Origin: Candidatus Thorarchaeota archaeon | GTDB taxonomy: Archaea > Asgardarchaeota > Thorarchaeia > Thorarchaeales > Thorarchaeaceae | Assembly (NCBI GenBank): GCA_016840685.1 | Contig: JAEORX010000007.1 | Location: 1 to 42,772 of the forward strand | Length of the DNA: 42,772 nucleotides | Reading direction: 5' to 3' | Shown: piece after piece, positions 8,461-18,154 of the stretch | Position numbering within the stretch: position 1 is the stretch's first letter | How the letters are laid out: each line of letters starts with the position of its first letter | The notes under the pieces: model-generated | What the model saw: the letters and a program-made list of their open reading frames with translations, nothing else | What the model was told of the DNA's origin: nothing | Databases searched by the model: none | Position numbers and translations under genes: made by a program

Positions 8461-9851
8461 CGGACTGGCCACTTTGGCAGGTTGTCGATTCCAGCTCGAT
8501 TCATCAGTGCTGCACTGTGCTCCCTGGCTTTCCTCATGACCTCCTCCTCATTGAGAGTCAGGAGTCGTTTGTTCTGCATGAGGACACGACCGTTGACAAT
8601 CACTGTGTCGACATACTCACCATTGCCAGAGTAGACCAGATTTGACACAGGATTTGTGTGTGGTGTCAAGCCCAGCTCATGGAGGTTTATCAGGATCACA
8701 TCAGCGAGCTTTCCCTGCTCAAGAGACCCCACCCTGTCGTCGATACCCATGGCAACAGCACCACCTAGTGTCGCCATCTCGATAGCCTGCTCCGCAGTCA
8801 CCACGAGCGGGTCATTGAAGTATGACTTGTGAATGAGGGCTGCAAGGCGCATCTCCCGGACCATATCATAGGTATTGTTTGAAGGACCACCATCGCACCC
8901 CAGCGAAACCGGCACTCCAGCCTGGAGCATCTGGGGGACCTTTGCAAATCCTGATGCAAGCTTCATGTTACTCGCTGGACAGTGGCTGATGTTTGACCTG
9001 CTCTCAGCAAGGACCTGGAACTCCTCATCCTCGAAATGAATGCCATGTGCGAACACCATGTCAGGACCCAGGAGGTCATGGTCTCGAGCAAAGGTCGTCA
9101 GATTGGTACCAAAGTTCTCTCTCACGTACCGGACATCATCAATGACCTCACCAAGATGCATGGTCATCCTAGTCCGTTTCTCCCGTGTCCTACGTGCCAC
9201 ATCCCTGAACAGGGCAGGAGTGACCGCACCAAGCGAACGAAGACCATACCAGACCTGAATCCGACCGTCAGCCTTACCATGCCACTTGTGATACATCTCA
9301 TCGGTCTCCCTAAGACTGGCATCAGTTTCCTCCACCATCCCAGGATACATGATGTCATCGCTGTCTGCATAACCAGTGGAGTCCATGATGATCTTGGACA
9401 GTGCCCCTCTCATGCCCACCTCTTCCACCCTCTTGGCTATTCCATCAAACCCGTATCTGGTGTGAATCATACACTCAATGAAGGATGTCGTACCAGTCCG
9501 TATCATCTCAGCCATACACAGGTCTGCAGAAACTCGACCATCCTCCTTGGTGAAGTTGCCCTGGAGAACCCAGACGTACTTCTTGAGCCAGTCCACCAGA
9601 GACACGTCATCCGCACAACCCCTGATAAGTGCCTGTGCAAGATGGGTGTGAGTGTCAATGAGCCCAGGCATGACGAGCTTGTTCTTTGCGTCTATGACGA
9701 GCTCGGCTCTTTGACCCTTCAGGTCATCAGACTTCCCCATATCAATGATGGTGTCATTCTCTATGAGGAGATACCCATCAGTGATAGTTTCACGTTTGGG
9801 ATTCAGTGTCAGGATGTAGCCATCCTTGATGAGAATCGATCTTGATGACAG
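8457..9851 (-). CDS. Amidohydrolase of the MTA/SAH deaminase group (COG0402), probable CTG start
   Basis: The protein hydrolytically deaminates an adenosine-type or related ring substrate. Metal ligands are visible: DTHTHL (HxH), MHLGE, FAHGIHF and CDGGPSNN, matching MtaD/SsnA-like enzymes. The first ATG, at 9740, lies inside the N-terminal beta-sandwich. In frame upstream the text SILIKDGYILTLNPKRE completes the family's usual beginning. Between the in-frame TAG (9855-9857) and 9740 there is no ATG, GTG or TTG. A CTG at 9851 lies about 7 bases after GAGGTG, so I take it as start (464 residues). A single-base error or frameshift there is the alternative. Substrate could be methylthioadenosine, SAH or another purine. 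Confidence 0.85.
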   Translation of the reverse strand: MSSRSILIKDGYILTLNPKRETITDGYLLIENDTIIDMGKSDDLKGQRAELVIDAKNKLVMPGLIDTHTHLAQALIRGCADDVSLVDWLKKYVWVLQGNFTKEDGRVSADLCMAEMIRTGTTSFIECMIHTRYGFDGIAKRVEEVGMRGALSKIIMDSTGYADSDDIMYPGMVEETDASLRETDEMYHKWHGKADGRIQVWYGLRSLGAVTPALFRDVARRTREKRTRMTMHLGEVIDDVRYVRENFGTNLTTFARDHDLLGPDMVFAHGIHFEDEEFQVLAESRSNISHCPASNMKLASGFAKVPQMLQAGVPVSLGCDGGPSNNTYDMVREMRLAALIHKSYFNDPLVVTAEQAIEMATLGGAVAMGIDDRVGSLEQGKLADVILINLHELGLTPHTNPVSNLVYSGNGEYVDTVIVNGRVLMQNKRLLTLNEEEVMRKAREHSAALMNRAGIDNLPKWPVR

Positions 9852-9916
9852 GACCTACCACCTCTATGGAGTGATTACCAACAACCGCGTGACATAACAC
9901 TTACGGTGTATGTGAA

Positions 9917-11716
9917 CTAATCAGCAATCTGGAGCTTGATGACAATCTTCAGACCCTGGTCAGGTTTACCCTTGACGCGGTCCATCACCTCAGGCGCGGT
10001 GCCATATTTCTCAGCGAGTCTCCTAACAAGATGTACTCCAACGCCTCCATATCGACGAGTGGGCTCAAAGAGTTCGATTTTCTTCTCATGACTGAGCCCT
10101 GGACCATTATCAGAGATACTCAGCTCGAAGGTGTTGCCCGACACCTTGCCCTTGATAATGACCTCTTTCTTTTCATCTTCAATGGGATTGTGAACCACAG
10201 CGTTTTCAAGAAGGTTCCAGACAAGCTGGCTCAATGCCTGATCTGCCAAGACCATAACCTTGGATGGCATCTTTCCAATCTCGACCCTCACGCCTCGCTG
10301 CTTGAAGAGCAGCTCTGACTCTGCCTGAATCACCCGCACGATGTCAACAGGACTGAGCGGTTCAGTCTTTGCCTCCTCGGCCTTTCTGACCTTCTGAATG
10401 AGCTCAAGACACCGGAGAGCACCATCCATGACATATCTCTTTGAACGGAGAATCTGGTCAGCTGTCGCATCCTTATCAAGGAAGTCGCCACCAGCAAGAA
10501 TGAGCTGAAGTTGATTCCCTATGTCGTGTAACAACAGATCGAGAAGGAAATAGACCTCAGCCTCGGTCTTCTTCAAATCTGAGACATCGGTGAAAATAGC
10601 GATACTCCCCAAGAACTCACCATTGAGCCCCTTCAATGGTGACGCAGAAACCATGACTGGCACGGTCCCTCCGGACTTGTGTTTTAACAGAGCCTCATAG
10701 TGCTCAATCTTACCCTCCTTTCGCCGTTCCATTTTCTCATGAACCTTGTTCTCAGTCCATCCATGCATGATATCAGTTATGGGGATGCCTATGAGAGATT
10801 CCGGGTCATCACAGCCCATCATTCTACACAACGCTTCGTTGGCGAGGACCATCACACCATCAGCATTGTCCACTCCCAGACCGGAGTCCATTGTCTCGAT
10901 GAGTGATCTGTACCTATGCTCGCTCTCCTGAAGAGCAAGGGCACTCCGTTTTTCATCAGTGATGTCAACAAGCTGAGCGACTGTCATTATTCTGCCATCA
11001 CCACTCCTGATAGTCCCCACGTTCATGCGAATATCGACGACTTCACCGTCTTTCCTGATAACTTGGAATTCGTAGAGTGATGGTACCGTTATACCTCTTT
11101 GCCGCTTTCGATACCTCTCAGCAACAAGGTCTGCGCTGTCGGGATGCAGAAACTCTCTGAAGTCATGACCAAGGAGCTCGCTCCTCCTATATCCAAGGAT
11201 ATCACACATTTTGTCATTTACATACTCAAACTTGTAGTCATCATCGACAATAATCATGCCGGCAAAACTGTAGTAGTCAACCATGAATTCCAGTATCTCT
11301 TTTCGCGCAAGCATTTTCCCCTCGGCAGCCTCTCTCCGACTCAGGTCAACGATATAAACAACATAACCGATAATCTCACCATTTTCCACTACCTTATTCG
11401 TATAGACTTGAGTGGGGATTCGTACATTATCACCTCTTACAACTCGTATCGAGATGGAAACTGAAGGTTCTCCGTTCCTGAGTCGTTTAAGCCCATCTTC
11501 TACAAGTGAGATTTGCTCAGGTGCAACAAGGTCTGCAGCAGTGATGTTTGAGGCAAGGGGTTCATCAGACAGTTGTAGCAGCTTCAGAGCGGGAGGGTTT
11601 GCGTAGATTAGTATGAACCTCTTGTCGAACTCGAGAACAGGGATTAGCATACTATCAACTACTTGTCTGAACTGTTTTCTACTAGGGGACGGTTCTCGCT
11701 CATAGGATTCTGTCAT
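9917..11716 (-). CDS. Cytoplasmic PAS-domain sensor histidine kinase
   Basis: About 599 residues from the ATG at 11716; the frame is open to 11797, but the extra 27 residues are Arg-rich and unlike a domain. There are three PAS domains in a row (about residues 12-125, 150-265 and 270-390), then an H-box LLLHDIGNQLQL with the phospho-accepting His. The ATPase domain has an N-box NLLENAVVHN, a G1 box DNGPG and a G2 box GGVGVHL. No membrane segment or receiver domain is seen, so it senses a soluble signal through PAS. No response regulator gene lies in the window. It is divergent from the AOR1 ferredoxin gene across 176 bases. Confidence 0.9.
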   Translation of the reverse strand: MTESYEREPSPSRKQFRQVVDSMLIPVLEFDKRFILIYANPPALKLLQLSDEPLASNITAADLVAPEQISLVEDGLKRLRNGEPSVSISIRVVRGDNVRIPTQVYTNKVVENGEIIGYVVYIVDLSRREAAEGKMLARKEILEFMVDYYSFAGMIIVDDDYKFEYVNDKMCDILGYRRSELLGHDFREFLHPDSADLVAERYRKRQRGITVPSLYEFQVIRKDGEVVDIRMNVGTIRSGDGRIMTVAQLVDITDEKRSALALQESEHRYRSLIETMDSGLGVDNADGVMVLANEALCRMMGCDDPESLIGIPITDIMHGWTENKVHEKMERRKEGKIEHYEALLKHKSGGTVPVMVSASPLKGLNGEFLGSIAIFTDVSDLKKTEAEVYFLLDLLLHDIGNQLQLILAGGDFLDKDATADQILRSKRYVMDGALRCLELIQKVRKAEEAKTEPLSPVDIVRVIQAESELLFKQRGVRVEIGKMPSKVMVLADQALSQLVWNLLENAVVHNPIEDEKKEVIIKGKVSGNTFELSISDNGPGLSHEKKIELFEPTRRYGGVGVHLVRRLAEKYGTAPEVMDRVKGKPDQGLKIVIKLQIAD

Positions 11717-11892
11717 GGTCCCACTTCTGTGTCCATTGCTAACTCCTAACCTGAGTGATAAGTGGTGACGGGCGTTTGGCGCTCGTAAAGCGGACACATA
11801 TACTTTAGTAAGATGTATTCGCCCTAGGACAACATCTTAAAGTGATGAAAATATGAGGGGGACGACTGTACAAGTTTCGGAGAGATCACTTC

Positions 11893-12384
11893 TTGAAGAG
11901 ATTCCTTGCAATCGACCTGCAGAAATGTACTGGATGTAGAAACTGTGAGCTGGCTTGTTCTGTCCAGCACACTAAATCCTTCAATCCAAGACGATCGAGA
12001 ATACAGATTCTGAAGGACGAAACCAGAAACCTTGTGGTACCCATGGTCTGCCTTCAGTGCGAGGACCCGCTATGCGAGTATGCGTGTCCGAATGGAGCAA
12101 TCAGACAAAATGAGAAGGGAATCCTGTACGTGGACAGTACGTTGTGCATTGGGTGTATGAACTGTGTCACAGCATGTATCTACGGGGGAATCGAGCTGGA
12201 CCCGAGGACACGCAAGGCAATAAAATGTGACCTGTGTGGTGGAGACCCGGCTTGCGTCAAGGCTTGTGAATATGGAGCCATCAGTCTTGTTGAGGCCAAG
12301 ACCGAAGGCCTCAAGGCGAGGAGGGAGGGAATCGATTTAGCCTATCAGACGATTGGAATGAAGACGGGAGAGGTGATCGAATGA
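11893..12384 (+). CDS. Four-cluster polyferredoxin partner of AOR
   Basis: A 163-residue protein starting at TTG 11893 after GGAG (about 10 bases upstream). Cysteine groups CTGCRNCELAC, CLQCEDPLCEYAC, CIGCMNCVTAC and CDLCGGDPACVKAC form four [4Fe-4S] sites, as in HycB/DmsB-like electron-transfer subunits. The stop overlaps the ATG of the AOR gene (ATGA), so it most likely passes electrons from the oxidoreductase to a soluble or membrane acceptor. All sixteen expected cysteines are present, in contrast to the second copy at 23188-23679. Confidence 0.92.
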   Translation: MKRFLAIDLQKCTGCRNCELACSVQHTKSFNPRRSRIQILKDETRNLVVPMVCLQCEDPLCEYACPNGAIRQNEKGILYVDSTLCIGCMNCVTACIYGGIELDPRTRKAIKCDLCGGDPACVKACEYGAISLVEAKTEGLKARREGIDLAYQTIGMKTGEVIE

Positions 12385-14309
12385 CATTTCCATACAAGGG
12401 ATATGCTGGGTACTATCTTGATGTAGACCTGACAAAGGGGAAGGTCCACAAGAAAGAACTGGAGAAGGAATGGGCACGGCTCTATCTTGGTGGGAGTGGG
12501 GTTGCCGCAAAGATCCTCTGGGAGAGGACGGGTCCAGATACAGAGCCTCTTGGTCCAGAGAATGTCTTGGTTTTAGGAACGGGGCCACTAACCGGAGTTC
12601 TGTTCTCGCCTTCAGGGAGAATGATGTTTGCATCAAAGAGTCCCCTGACTGGAGTATGGGGAGAGAGCCATGTTGGAGGGTTTCTGGGAGCGGAGATCAA
12701 GTATTCAGGATTCGATTTTGTGCTCTTCAATGGACGGTCTGAGAAACCGGTCTATCTGTTCCTTCGAGATGGCACAGCAGAGCTTCTTGATGCATCTCAC
12801 CTCTGGGGTAAAGAGACCAATGTGACAACTCAGATGATACGAGAGGACCACAAGGACCCAACAATAAAGACTGGAGTCATAGGTCCTGCAGGCGAGAACG
12901 CGGTACTGTACGGGTCAATCATTGTGGACTTCTATCGGGCCGCTGGAAGGACTGGCCTGGGATCCGTACTCGGGTCAAAGAATGTCAAGGCTGTGGCTGC
13001 AAGTGGTGCTCAGGGGATCGAGGTCCATGATATGGACAAGTACTTTGAGGCCAATGAAATAGAGATGGAACGGATCAATGATCCCCTATGGACTGAATCA
13101 CTCGCATCTCTGAGAAAGTATGGTACAACCGACCTAGTAGCAATAATCAATGAGATTGGTAGACTCCCAACAAAGAATCATTGGACTGGCTTCTTTGAGA
13201 ATGCGGATGATATCGGTCCAGAGATCATAGCTGAGAAGTACAGGATTGCACAAGAGGCGTGTCATGGATGCGCAGTTGGATGCAAGTACATCATTCGTGT
13301 CAATGGGGGTAAATACCCAACCGGTCCCATTGGTGGGCCAGAGTATGAAACAATAATGGCCTTTGGTTCGAACTGCTTGAACAGTGATATTGAGTCTGTG
13401 TTCCATTTAGGTAAGAGGTGTGATCTACTTGGTTTGGATACCATAAGCACCGGAAAGACAATCAGCTTCGCCATGGAGCTCTTCGAGAAGGGAATCATCG
13501 GAACAAAGGATGCTGATGGGCTAGACCTAAGCTGGGGCAATGGAGAGACGCAGGCAGCCCTTGTGGAAAAGATAGCCAGACGGGAGGGGTTTGGAGATCT
13601 TCTTGCGGATGGCGTGAGAAAGGCTGCTGAGAAGATTGGTGGTGATGCCTGGAAGTATGCAGTGCATGTAAAGGGTCTCGAGGCGTCAGGACAGGACCCA
13701 CGTGCACACCAGAGTATCGGACTCACCTATGCAACAAATGTCAGGGGTGCGGACCACCTAAGAAGCATATCATGTATTGAAGAACTTGGATACCCTGAAA
13801 TTGCAGCTGCCAGATTTGGAGAGGAGAAAGCTGAAGCAATCTTGGAAATAATGTCACCAGAGTATAAGGGACAATTGATTTGGGACATGGAAGATCTCTA
13901 TGCAATTGTAGACTCAGCTGTCATCTGTAAGTATGGGACTATGTGGCCACCTATGTACTATTTTGACACCTTTGTGAATGTGATTCCTCCCTTGACTGGC
14001 ATGACCGAATGGGCAGACATGAAGTTTGTCAGGAGAGTGGGTGAGAGGATAAGTCATCTTAGGAGAGCCTACAACCACAGACTTGGCATCACGAGAAAAG
14101 ATGAAAATCTGCCACATAGACTCCTGAAGGAACCAATGCCAACAGGACCCTCAAAGGGGGGTCTCCCAGACCTGGATCAGATGCTGGATGAGTATTATGA
14201 GTATCGAGGATGCGACAAAGAAACTGGCTACCCGTTTGAATCAAAACTCACAGACCTCGATCTTGATTTTGTGATTGAAGACCTGAAACCGCGTGGAATG
14301 ACAAGGTAG
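12381..14309 (+). CDS. aor: Tungsten-containing aldehyde:ferredoxin oxidoreductase (copy 1)
   Basis: A 642-residue enzyme that oxidises aldehydes to acids using a tungsto-bispterin and one [4Fe-4S] cluster. Visible signatures: the N-terminal beta-domain ending in the SPLTGVWGESHVGG pterin-binding block, cluster ligands C294-x2-C297-x3-C301 (ACHGCAVGCK) with the distal Cys516 (VICKYGT), GPEYET, DLLGLDTIS and RGADHL. Length and order are normal for the family. The gene overlaps the ferredoxin stop by four bases. It is followed by about 100 non-coding bases before the ClC genes. The physiological aldehyde is not readable from the sequence. Confidence 0.95.
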   Translation: MTFPYKGYAGYYLDVDLTKGKVHKKELEKEWARLYLGGSGVAAKILWERTGPDTEPLGPENVLVLGTGPLTGVLFSPSGRMMFASKSPLTGVWGESHVGGFLGAEIKYSGFDFVLFNGRSEKPVYLFLRDGTAELLDASHLWGKETNVTTQMIREDHKDPTIKTGVIGPAGENAVLYGSIIVDFYRAAGRTGLGSVLGSKNVKAVAASGAQGIEVHDMDKYFEANEIEMERINDPLWTESLASLRKYGTTDLVAIINEIGRLPTKNHWTGFFENADDIGPEIIAEKYRIAQEACHGCAVGCKYIIRVNGGKYPTGPIGGPEYETIMAFGSNCLNSDIESVFHLGKRCDLLGLDTISTGKTISFAMELFEKGIIGTKDADGLDLSWGNGETQAALVEKIARREGFGDLLADGVRKAAEKIGGDAWKYAVHVKGLEASGQDPRAHQSIGLTYATNVRGADHLRSISCIEELGYPEIAAARFGEEKAEAILEIMSPEYKGQLIWDMEDLYAIVDSAVICKYGTMWPPMYYFDTFVNVIPPLTGMTEWADMKFVRRVGERISHLRRAYNHRLGITRKDENLPHRLLKEPMPTGPSKGGLPDLDQMLDEYYEYRGCDKETGYPFESKLTDLDLDFVIEDLKPRGMTR

Positions 14310-14412
14310 TTACGCATTACTGACATGGCAGGATTATCCTTAAGTGAAGAGCAAAGTCGAATGATGGAGTAATAGCTAGTCTGTTTTATCCATTTAAGGG
14401 CGAAAAGAAGAG

Positions 14413-16209
14413 ATGATTGAAAGGAGTATGATGCAGCAGCAGATTACCCTGTACACGTTGGGAGCTATTATTGGTGTAATCTCAGGAGTTACCTCAATCC
14501 TGTTTAAGCTGCTCATTCTCTATATGAGTAGGGTATTCGTCATCATTCCACAGGTCTTGGGTGTGGTTGGATGGGTCGTCCTTCCAAGCTTAGGGGGTCT
14601 GCTTGTAGCTCTTATTGTCTTGAAATATGCCCCAGAAGCAAAAGGTCATGGAGTTCCTGAAGCTATGGAGGCATATAGCCTCCGTGGGGGGAACATCCGT
14701 TTTCGTGTGCCAATTCTAAAGAGTATTGGTTCAGCCATCAGTATAAGCACTGGTGGCTCCTGTGGTCGTGAGGGGCCAATAGCTCAGATTGGAGCTGGTG
14801 TTGGGTCTATGGTTGGGACTCTTCTTAATCTTGACAAGAGGGCAAAGAGGACACTTCTTGTGTGTGGTCTCTCAGCTGGAATAGCTGCCACCTTTAATGC
14901 ACCTCTTGGAGGTACTCTATTTGGGATAGAGGTGTTAGCTGGAGGAGTAATTGGCTTCTCAATCCTCCCAGTCATTCTGGCATCGGTTATCGCTACAGCA
15001 ATCTCATCTTATGTGCTTGGTCCAGCGGCTTCATTCCAAACACCAATTTTCAATCCGGGACATCCACTCGAGCTGATTTTCTATCTTGGTCTTGGAACAA
15101 TTTTGGGAGTCACTAGTGTTGTATGGATGAGGGGGTTCTATTCTATCGAAAATCTTCTTGAGAAACTCCGTACGTCAAAATACCTCCTTCCCGCGATTGG
15201 TGGACTGCTTACAGGACTTATAGGCGTAGGAACCATCTATCTCGAGTCGATATTCGGGTACTCTGGAGAATTCTCACCAGACCAACCCTATTATCCAGCA
15301 ATTATGGGAGTCGAGTATGCCTTTGTTGATGCAGTCTTGATGAACAAGGTAGCTATCGGTGCGCTCTTCTTCTTTGGATTACTCAAGATTCTTGCGACAA
15401 GCTTCACTCTGGGATCGGGTGGATCAGGGGGTGTCTTTGCACCAACTCTCTTCATGGGAGCAGGATTTGGAGGGGCGTTCGGTTTGGTCTGTTCGATGAT
15501 CATCCCGGGTGGTATTCTTCAGCCAATGGCCTTTGCGCTGGTTGGTATGGCCGCTCTCTTTGCTGGAACGGGCCGAGCACCAATCACATGTATTGTCATG
15601 ATAATGGAAATGACAGCAGATTATTCTTTGATATTACCCTTAATGATCGCAGTTTCTGCATCATATCTAGTTTCTTCCCTTATAGAACCTGAGAGCATCT
15701 ATACCATGAAATTGGTAAGGAGAGGCGTGCATCTAAGAAGTGGCGCGCACATCGATGTCCTACAGACCATCAGAGTAGGTGAGATAATGACTACTGACCC
15801 AACAGTGCTAACAACTGAGATGACTGTGTCCGATGTCTTTTCAGTTATTGACCGGACACAACATACAAAGTTTCCTGTAATCGATAACGATAACATCGTT
15901 CTTGGTATTCTGATTGCAGAGGATTTATTCAAGAAGCCAGAGGAGGAGGGGAGGGAATATTGTGTGAGAGACCTCATGAATCCCGATTTCCTACATCTCC
16001 CTCCTGATTCTACTGTGGACAGTGCGCTTCAGGCTATGATCAAGCGAGATGAGGGGCATGCTGTAATTGTTGATCCAAACAAGCCCAGACGAATGATTGG
16101 CTACATAACAAAGGCAGACATACTCAAGGCACACGAGATTGCAGCCATAAGGTTACAAAAGGTTGGTGTGGATGTAGAAGATATTGGCTCGGAAGAGGTT
16201 TATAGATAA
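14413..16209 (+). CDS. ClC-family chloride transport protein with C-terminal CBS pair (copy 1)
   Basis: A 598-residue polytopic membrane protein. ClC motifs: KGHGVPE (the GSGIP position), GGSCGREGPIAQIG with the gating glutamate E120, and GSGGVFAPTLFMGAGFGG (the GxFxP site). Residues 450-590 form two CBS domains (around EIMTTDPTVL and DLMNPDFLHL) that may bind adenine nucleotides. At the place of the internal proton glutamate of E. coli ClC (FIIEE) it has FGIEV, so V174 replaces it. That hints at a channel or an uncoupled exchanger. A second, similar copy follows after 85 bases. No TATA box stands out, though TTTTATCC lies about 30 bases before the start. Confidence 0.92.
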   Translation: MIERSMMQQQITLYTLGAIIGVISGVTSILFKLLILYMSRVFVIIPQVLGVVGWVVLPSLGGLLVALIVLKYAPEAKGHGVPEAMEAYSLRGGNIRFRVPILKSIGSAISISTGGSCGREGPIAQIGAGVGSMVGTLLNLDKRAKRTLLVCGLSAGIAATFNAPLGGTLFGIEVLAGGVIGFSILPVILASVIATAISSYVLGPAASFQTPIFNPGHPLELIFYLGLGTILGVTSVVWMRGFYSIENLLEKLRTSKYLLPAIGGLLTGLIGVGTIYLESIFGYSGEFSPDQPYYPAIMGVEYAFVDAVLMNKVAIGALFFFGLLKILATSFTLGSGGSGGVFAPTLFMGAGFGGAFGLVCSMIIPGGILQPMAFALVGMAALFAGTGRAPITCIVMIMEMTADYSLILPLMIAVSASYLVSSLIEPESIYTMKLVRRGVHLRSGAHIDVLQTIRVGEIMTTDPTVLTTEMTVSDVFSVIDRTQHTKFPVIDNDNIVLGILIAEDLFKKPEEEGREYCVRDLMNPDFLHLPPDSTVDSALQAMIKRDEGHAVIVDPNKPRRMIGYITKADILKAHEIAAIRLQKVGVDVEDIGSEEVYR

Positions 16210-16294
16210 GAGGAGTATCTTTAAGTGATGGGTCATAACCCGACAAAAAGCAGATGGCATACTCGCACGCCCATATAGAAGGCGACAATCAGAG

Positions 16295-18100
16295 ATGACT
16301 CAAAGGGAAACAATGAAGAGACAGGTTATCTTGTATGCATCAGGAGCTCTGATTGGTGTAGTTTCAGGCCTTGCAGCAATTATCTTTAGATTTCTAATTC
16401 TAAACTTTAGTGTCTTATTCCTCTTCTTACCGCAGGTGATGGGAATACTCGGATGGTTGGCAGCCCCCTTTGTGGGTGGGCTAATTGTTGCCTTTATCGT
16501 TGTGAAGTATGCACCTGAGGCAAAAGGACACGGAGTACCAGAAGTCATAGAGGCATATGCTCTCCGCGAAGGTAAGATACGGTTTCGTGTTCCTCTTCTT
16601 AAGAGTGTGGCATCAGCAATTTGCATAGGCTCAGGCGGTTCATGCGGTCGTGAAGGACCAATCGCTCAGATTGGAGCTGGTGCAGGATCTGCTGTCGCAT
16701 CTGTTCTGAATTTCGATAAAAGAGAAAGAAGAACACTTGTAGTATGTGGACTTTCATCAGGAATTGCTGCCACTTTCAATGCACCATTGGGTGGGTCGCT
16801 CTTTGGAATCGAAGTATTAGCAGGAGGAATAATAGGATTCTCAATCCTCCCCGTCATACTTGCATCCGTTGTGGCAACAGCACTTGCCGAACTTGTGCTT
16901 GGAGGGTCTGTTTCATTTCAAGCCCCACTCTTCGTCATGGGACACCCGATAGAACTTCTGTTCTATCTTGTTCTTGGCATCGTATTTGGAATAGTGAGCG
17001 TCATCTGGATGAGGGGATTCTATGCGATTGAAGACCTGCTTGAAAAACTACGTGTTTCCAAGTATCTTCTTCCAGCAATTGGTGGTTTGCTCGTTGGAGT
17101 TCTTGCTTTAGGAACTATTTACTTTGAAGACATCTTCGTATACTCTGGAGAAGTCACAGCAACGCAACCATACTACCCGGCAATAATGGGAGTAGGCTAT
17201 GCATTCATTGATGCGACTCTGATAGGAGGCGTGGCATTAGGAGCCCTCATCATATTTGGTATCTTCAAGCTTCTTGCGACCAGTATCACGCTAGGTTCAG
17301 GAGGTTCTGGTGGCGTGTTTGCACCAACTCTATTCATGGGAGCTGCTTTTGGTGGTGCCTTTGGACTGCTTTTCTCAGTGGTTACCCCGTGGGCAGTTAC
17401 ACAACCAATGGCCTTTGCGTTGGTGGGCATGGCTTCATTGTTCGCTGGAGCTGGACGCGCCCCGATTACCTGCATAGTCATGTTGATGGAGATGACCGCT
17501 GACTACTCCCTGATACTTCCCCTTATGATTGCAGTTTCTGCATCATATCTGGTGTCTTCATTGATGGAAACTGAGAGCATATACACGCTCAAACTGTCAA
17601 GAAGGGGTGTGAGGCTACAGAGAGGCACTCATGTGGAGGTTCTCAGGACCATTCATGTTGGCGATGTGATGACAAAAGACCCGACGATGTTGCATCCTAC
17701 TATGACCACATCTCAGGTGTTTGAAATCATTGACAAGACGCATCACACAAAATTCCCAGTGGTGGATGATTTTGGTAACATAATTGGGATAATGATTGCT
17801 GAGGATCTATTTCAAGCTCCAAAGGAGGATGGGAGAGAATACCAGGTCCGAGAACTCATGAATCCGGAGTTTCTCCATCTTGCACCAGATTGTACCATGG
17901 ATAGTGCACTTCAGGCCATGATCAATCGAGATGAGGGGCATGCAGTCATTGTCAATCCATCAGCGCCTAGCAAGATGATTGGCTACATAACAAAAGCTGA
18001 TGTTCTCAAGGCCTATGAGATTGCGATAATCAATCTGCAAAAAATGGGCACAGATGTGGAGGACATCGACCCAGCTGACATCATCGATGCTGAGAACTGA
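16295..18100 (+). CDS. ClC-family chloride transport protein with C-terminal CBS pair (copy 2)
   Basis: A 601-residue tandem paralog of the preceding gene, similar along its full length. It has KGHGVPEVIEAY, GGSCGREGPIAQIG with the gating Glu, GSGGVFAPTLFMGAAFGG and two CBS domains (around DVMTKDPTML and ELMNPEFLHL). FGIEV again replaces the FIIEE proton-glutamate block. Codon use differs between the copies at many third positions, so this is an old duplication and not an assembly repeat. A TTTAAG box about 75 bases upstream may give it its own promoter. ClC proteins are dimers, so the two could form homo- or heterodimers. Confidence 0.92.
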   Translation: MTQRETMKRQVILYASGALIGVVSGLAAIIFRFLILNFSVLFLFLPQVMGILGWLAAPFVGGLIVAFIVVKYAPEAKGHGVPEVIEAYALREGKIRFRVPLLKSVASAICIGSGGSCGREGPIAQIGAGAGSAVASVLNFDKRERRTLVVCGLSSGIAATFNAPLGGSLFGIEVLAGGIIGFSILPVILASVVATALAELVLGGSVSFQAPLFVMGHPIELLFYLVLGIVFGIVSVIWMRGFYAIEDLLEKLRVSKYLLPAIGGLLVGVLALGTIYFEDIFVYSGEVTATQPYYPAIMGVGYAFIDATLIGGVALGALIIFGIFKLLATSITLGSGGSGGVFAPTLFMGAAFGGAFGLLFSVVTPWAVTQPMAFALVGMASLFAGAGRAPITCIVMLMEMTADYSLILPLMIAVSASYLVSSLMETESIYTLKLSRRGVRLQRGTHVEVLRTIHVGDVMTKDPTMLHPTMTTSQVFEIIDKTHHTKFPVVDDFGNIIGIMIAEDLFQAPKEDGREYQVRELMNPEFLHLAPDCTMDSALQAMINRDEGHAVIVNPSAPSKMIGYITKADVLKAYEIAIINLQKMGTDVEDIDPADIIDAEN

Positions 18101-18124
18101 TACTACTTCGCGACTAGGCAAACA

Positions 18125-18130
18125 CTTTAT
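18125..18130 (+). promoter_or_regulatory. TATA-like box of a probable leaderless transcript
   Basis: CTTTAT is centred about 27 bases before the ATG at 18155, and no Shine-Dalgarno-like purine run lies before that ATG. This is the geometry of archaeal leaderless promoters. Transcription start mapping would settle it. Confidence 0.4.
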
Positions 18131-18154
18131 GTCAGTGGTATCAGAAAACATACT

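Noticed and set aside
9036-9845. 269-residue plus-strand frame opposite the amidohydrolase
   Set aside because: The minus strand encodes all metal-binding motifs of the amidohydrolase here; the plus translation is low-complexity shadow text.
14413-18100. Tandem ClC genes as an assembly duplication
   Set aside because: The copies differ at many codons and residues along their length, so they are diverged paralogs.
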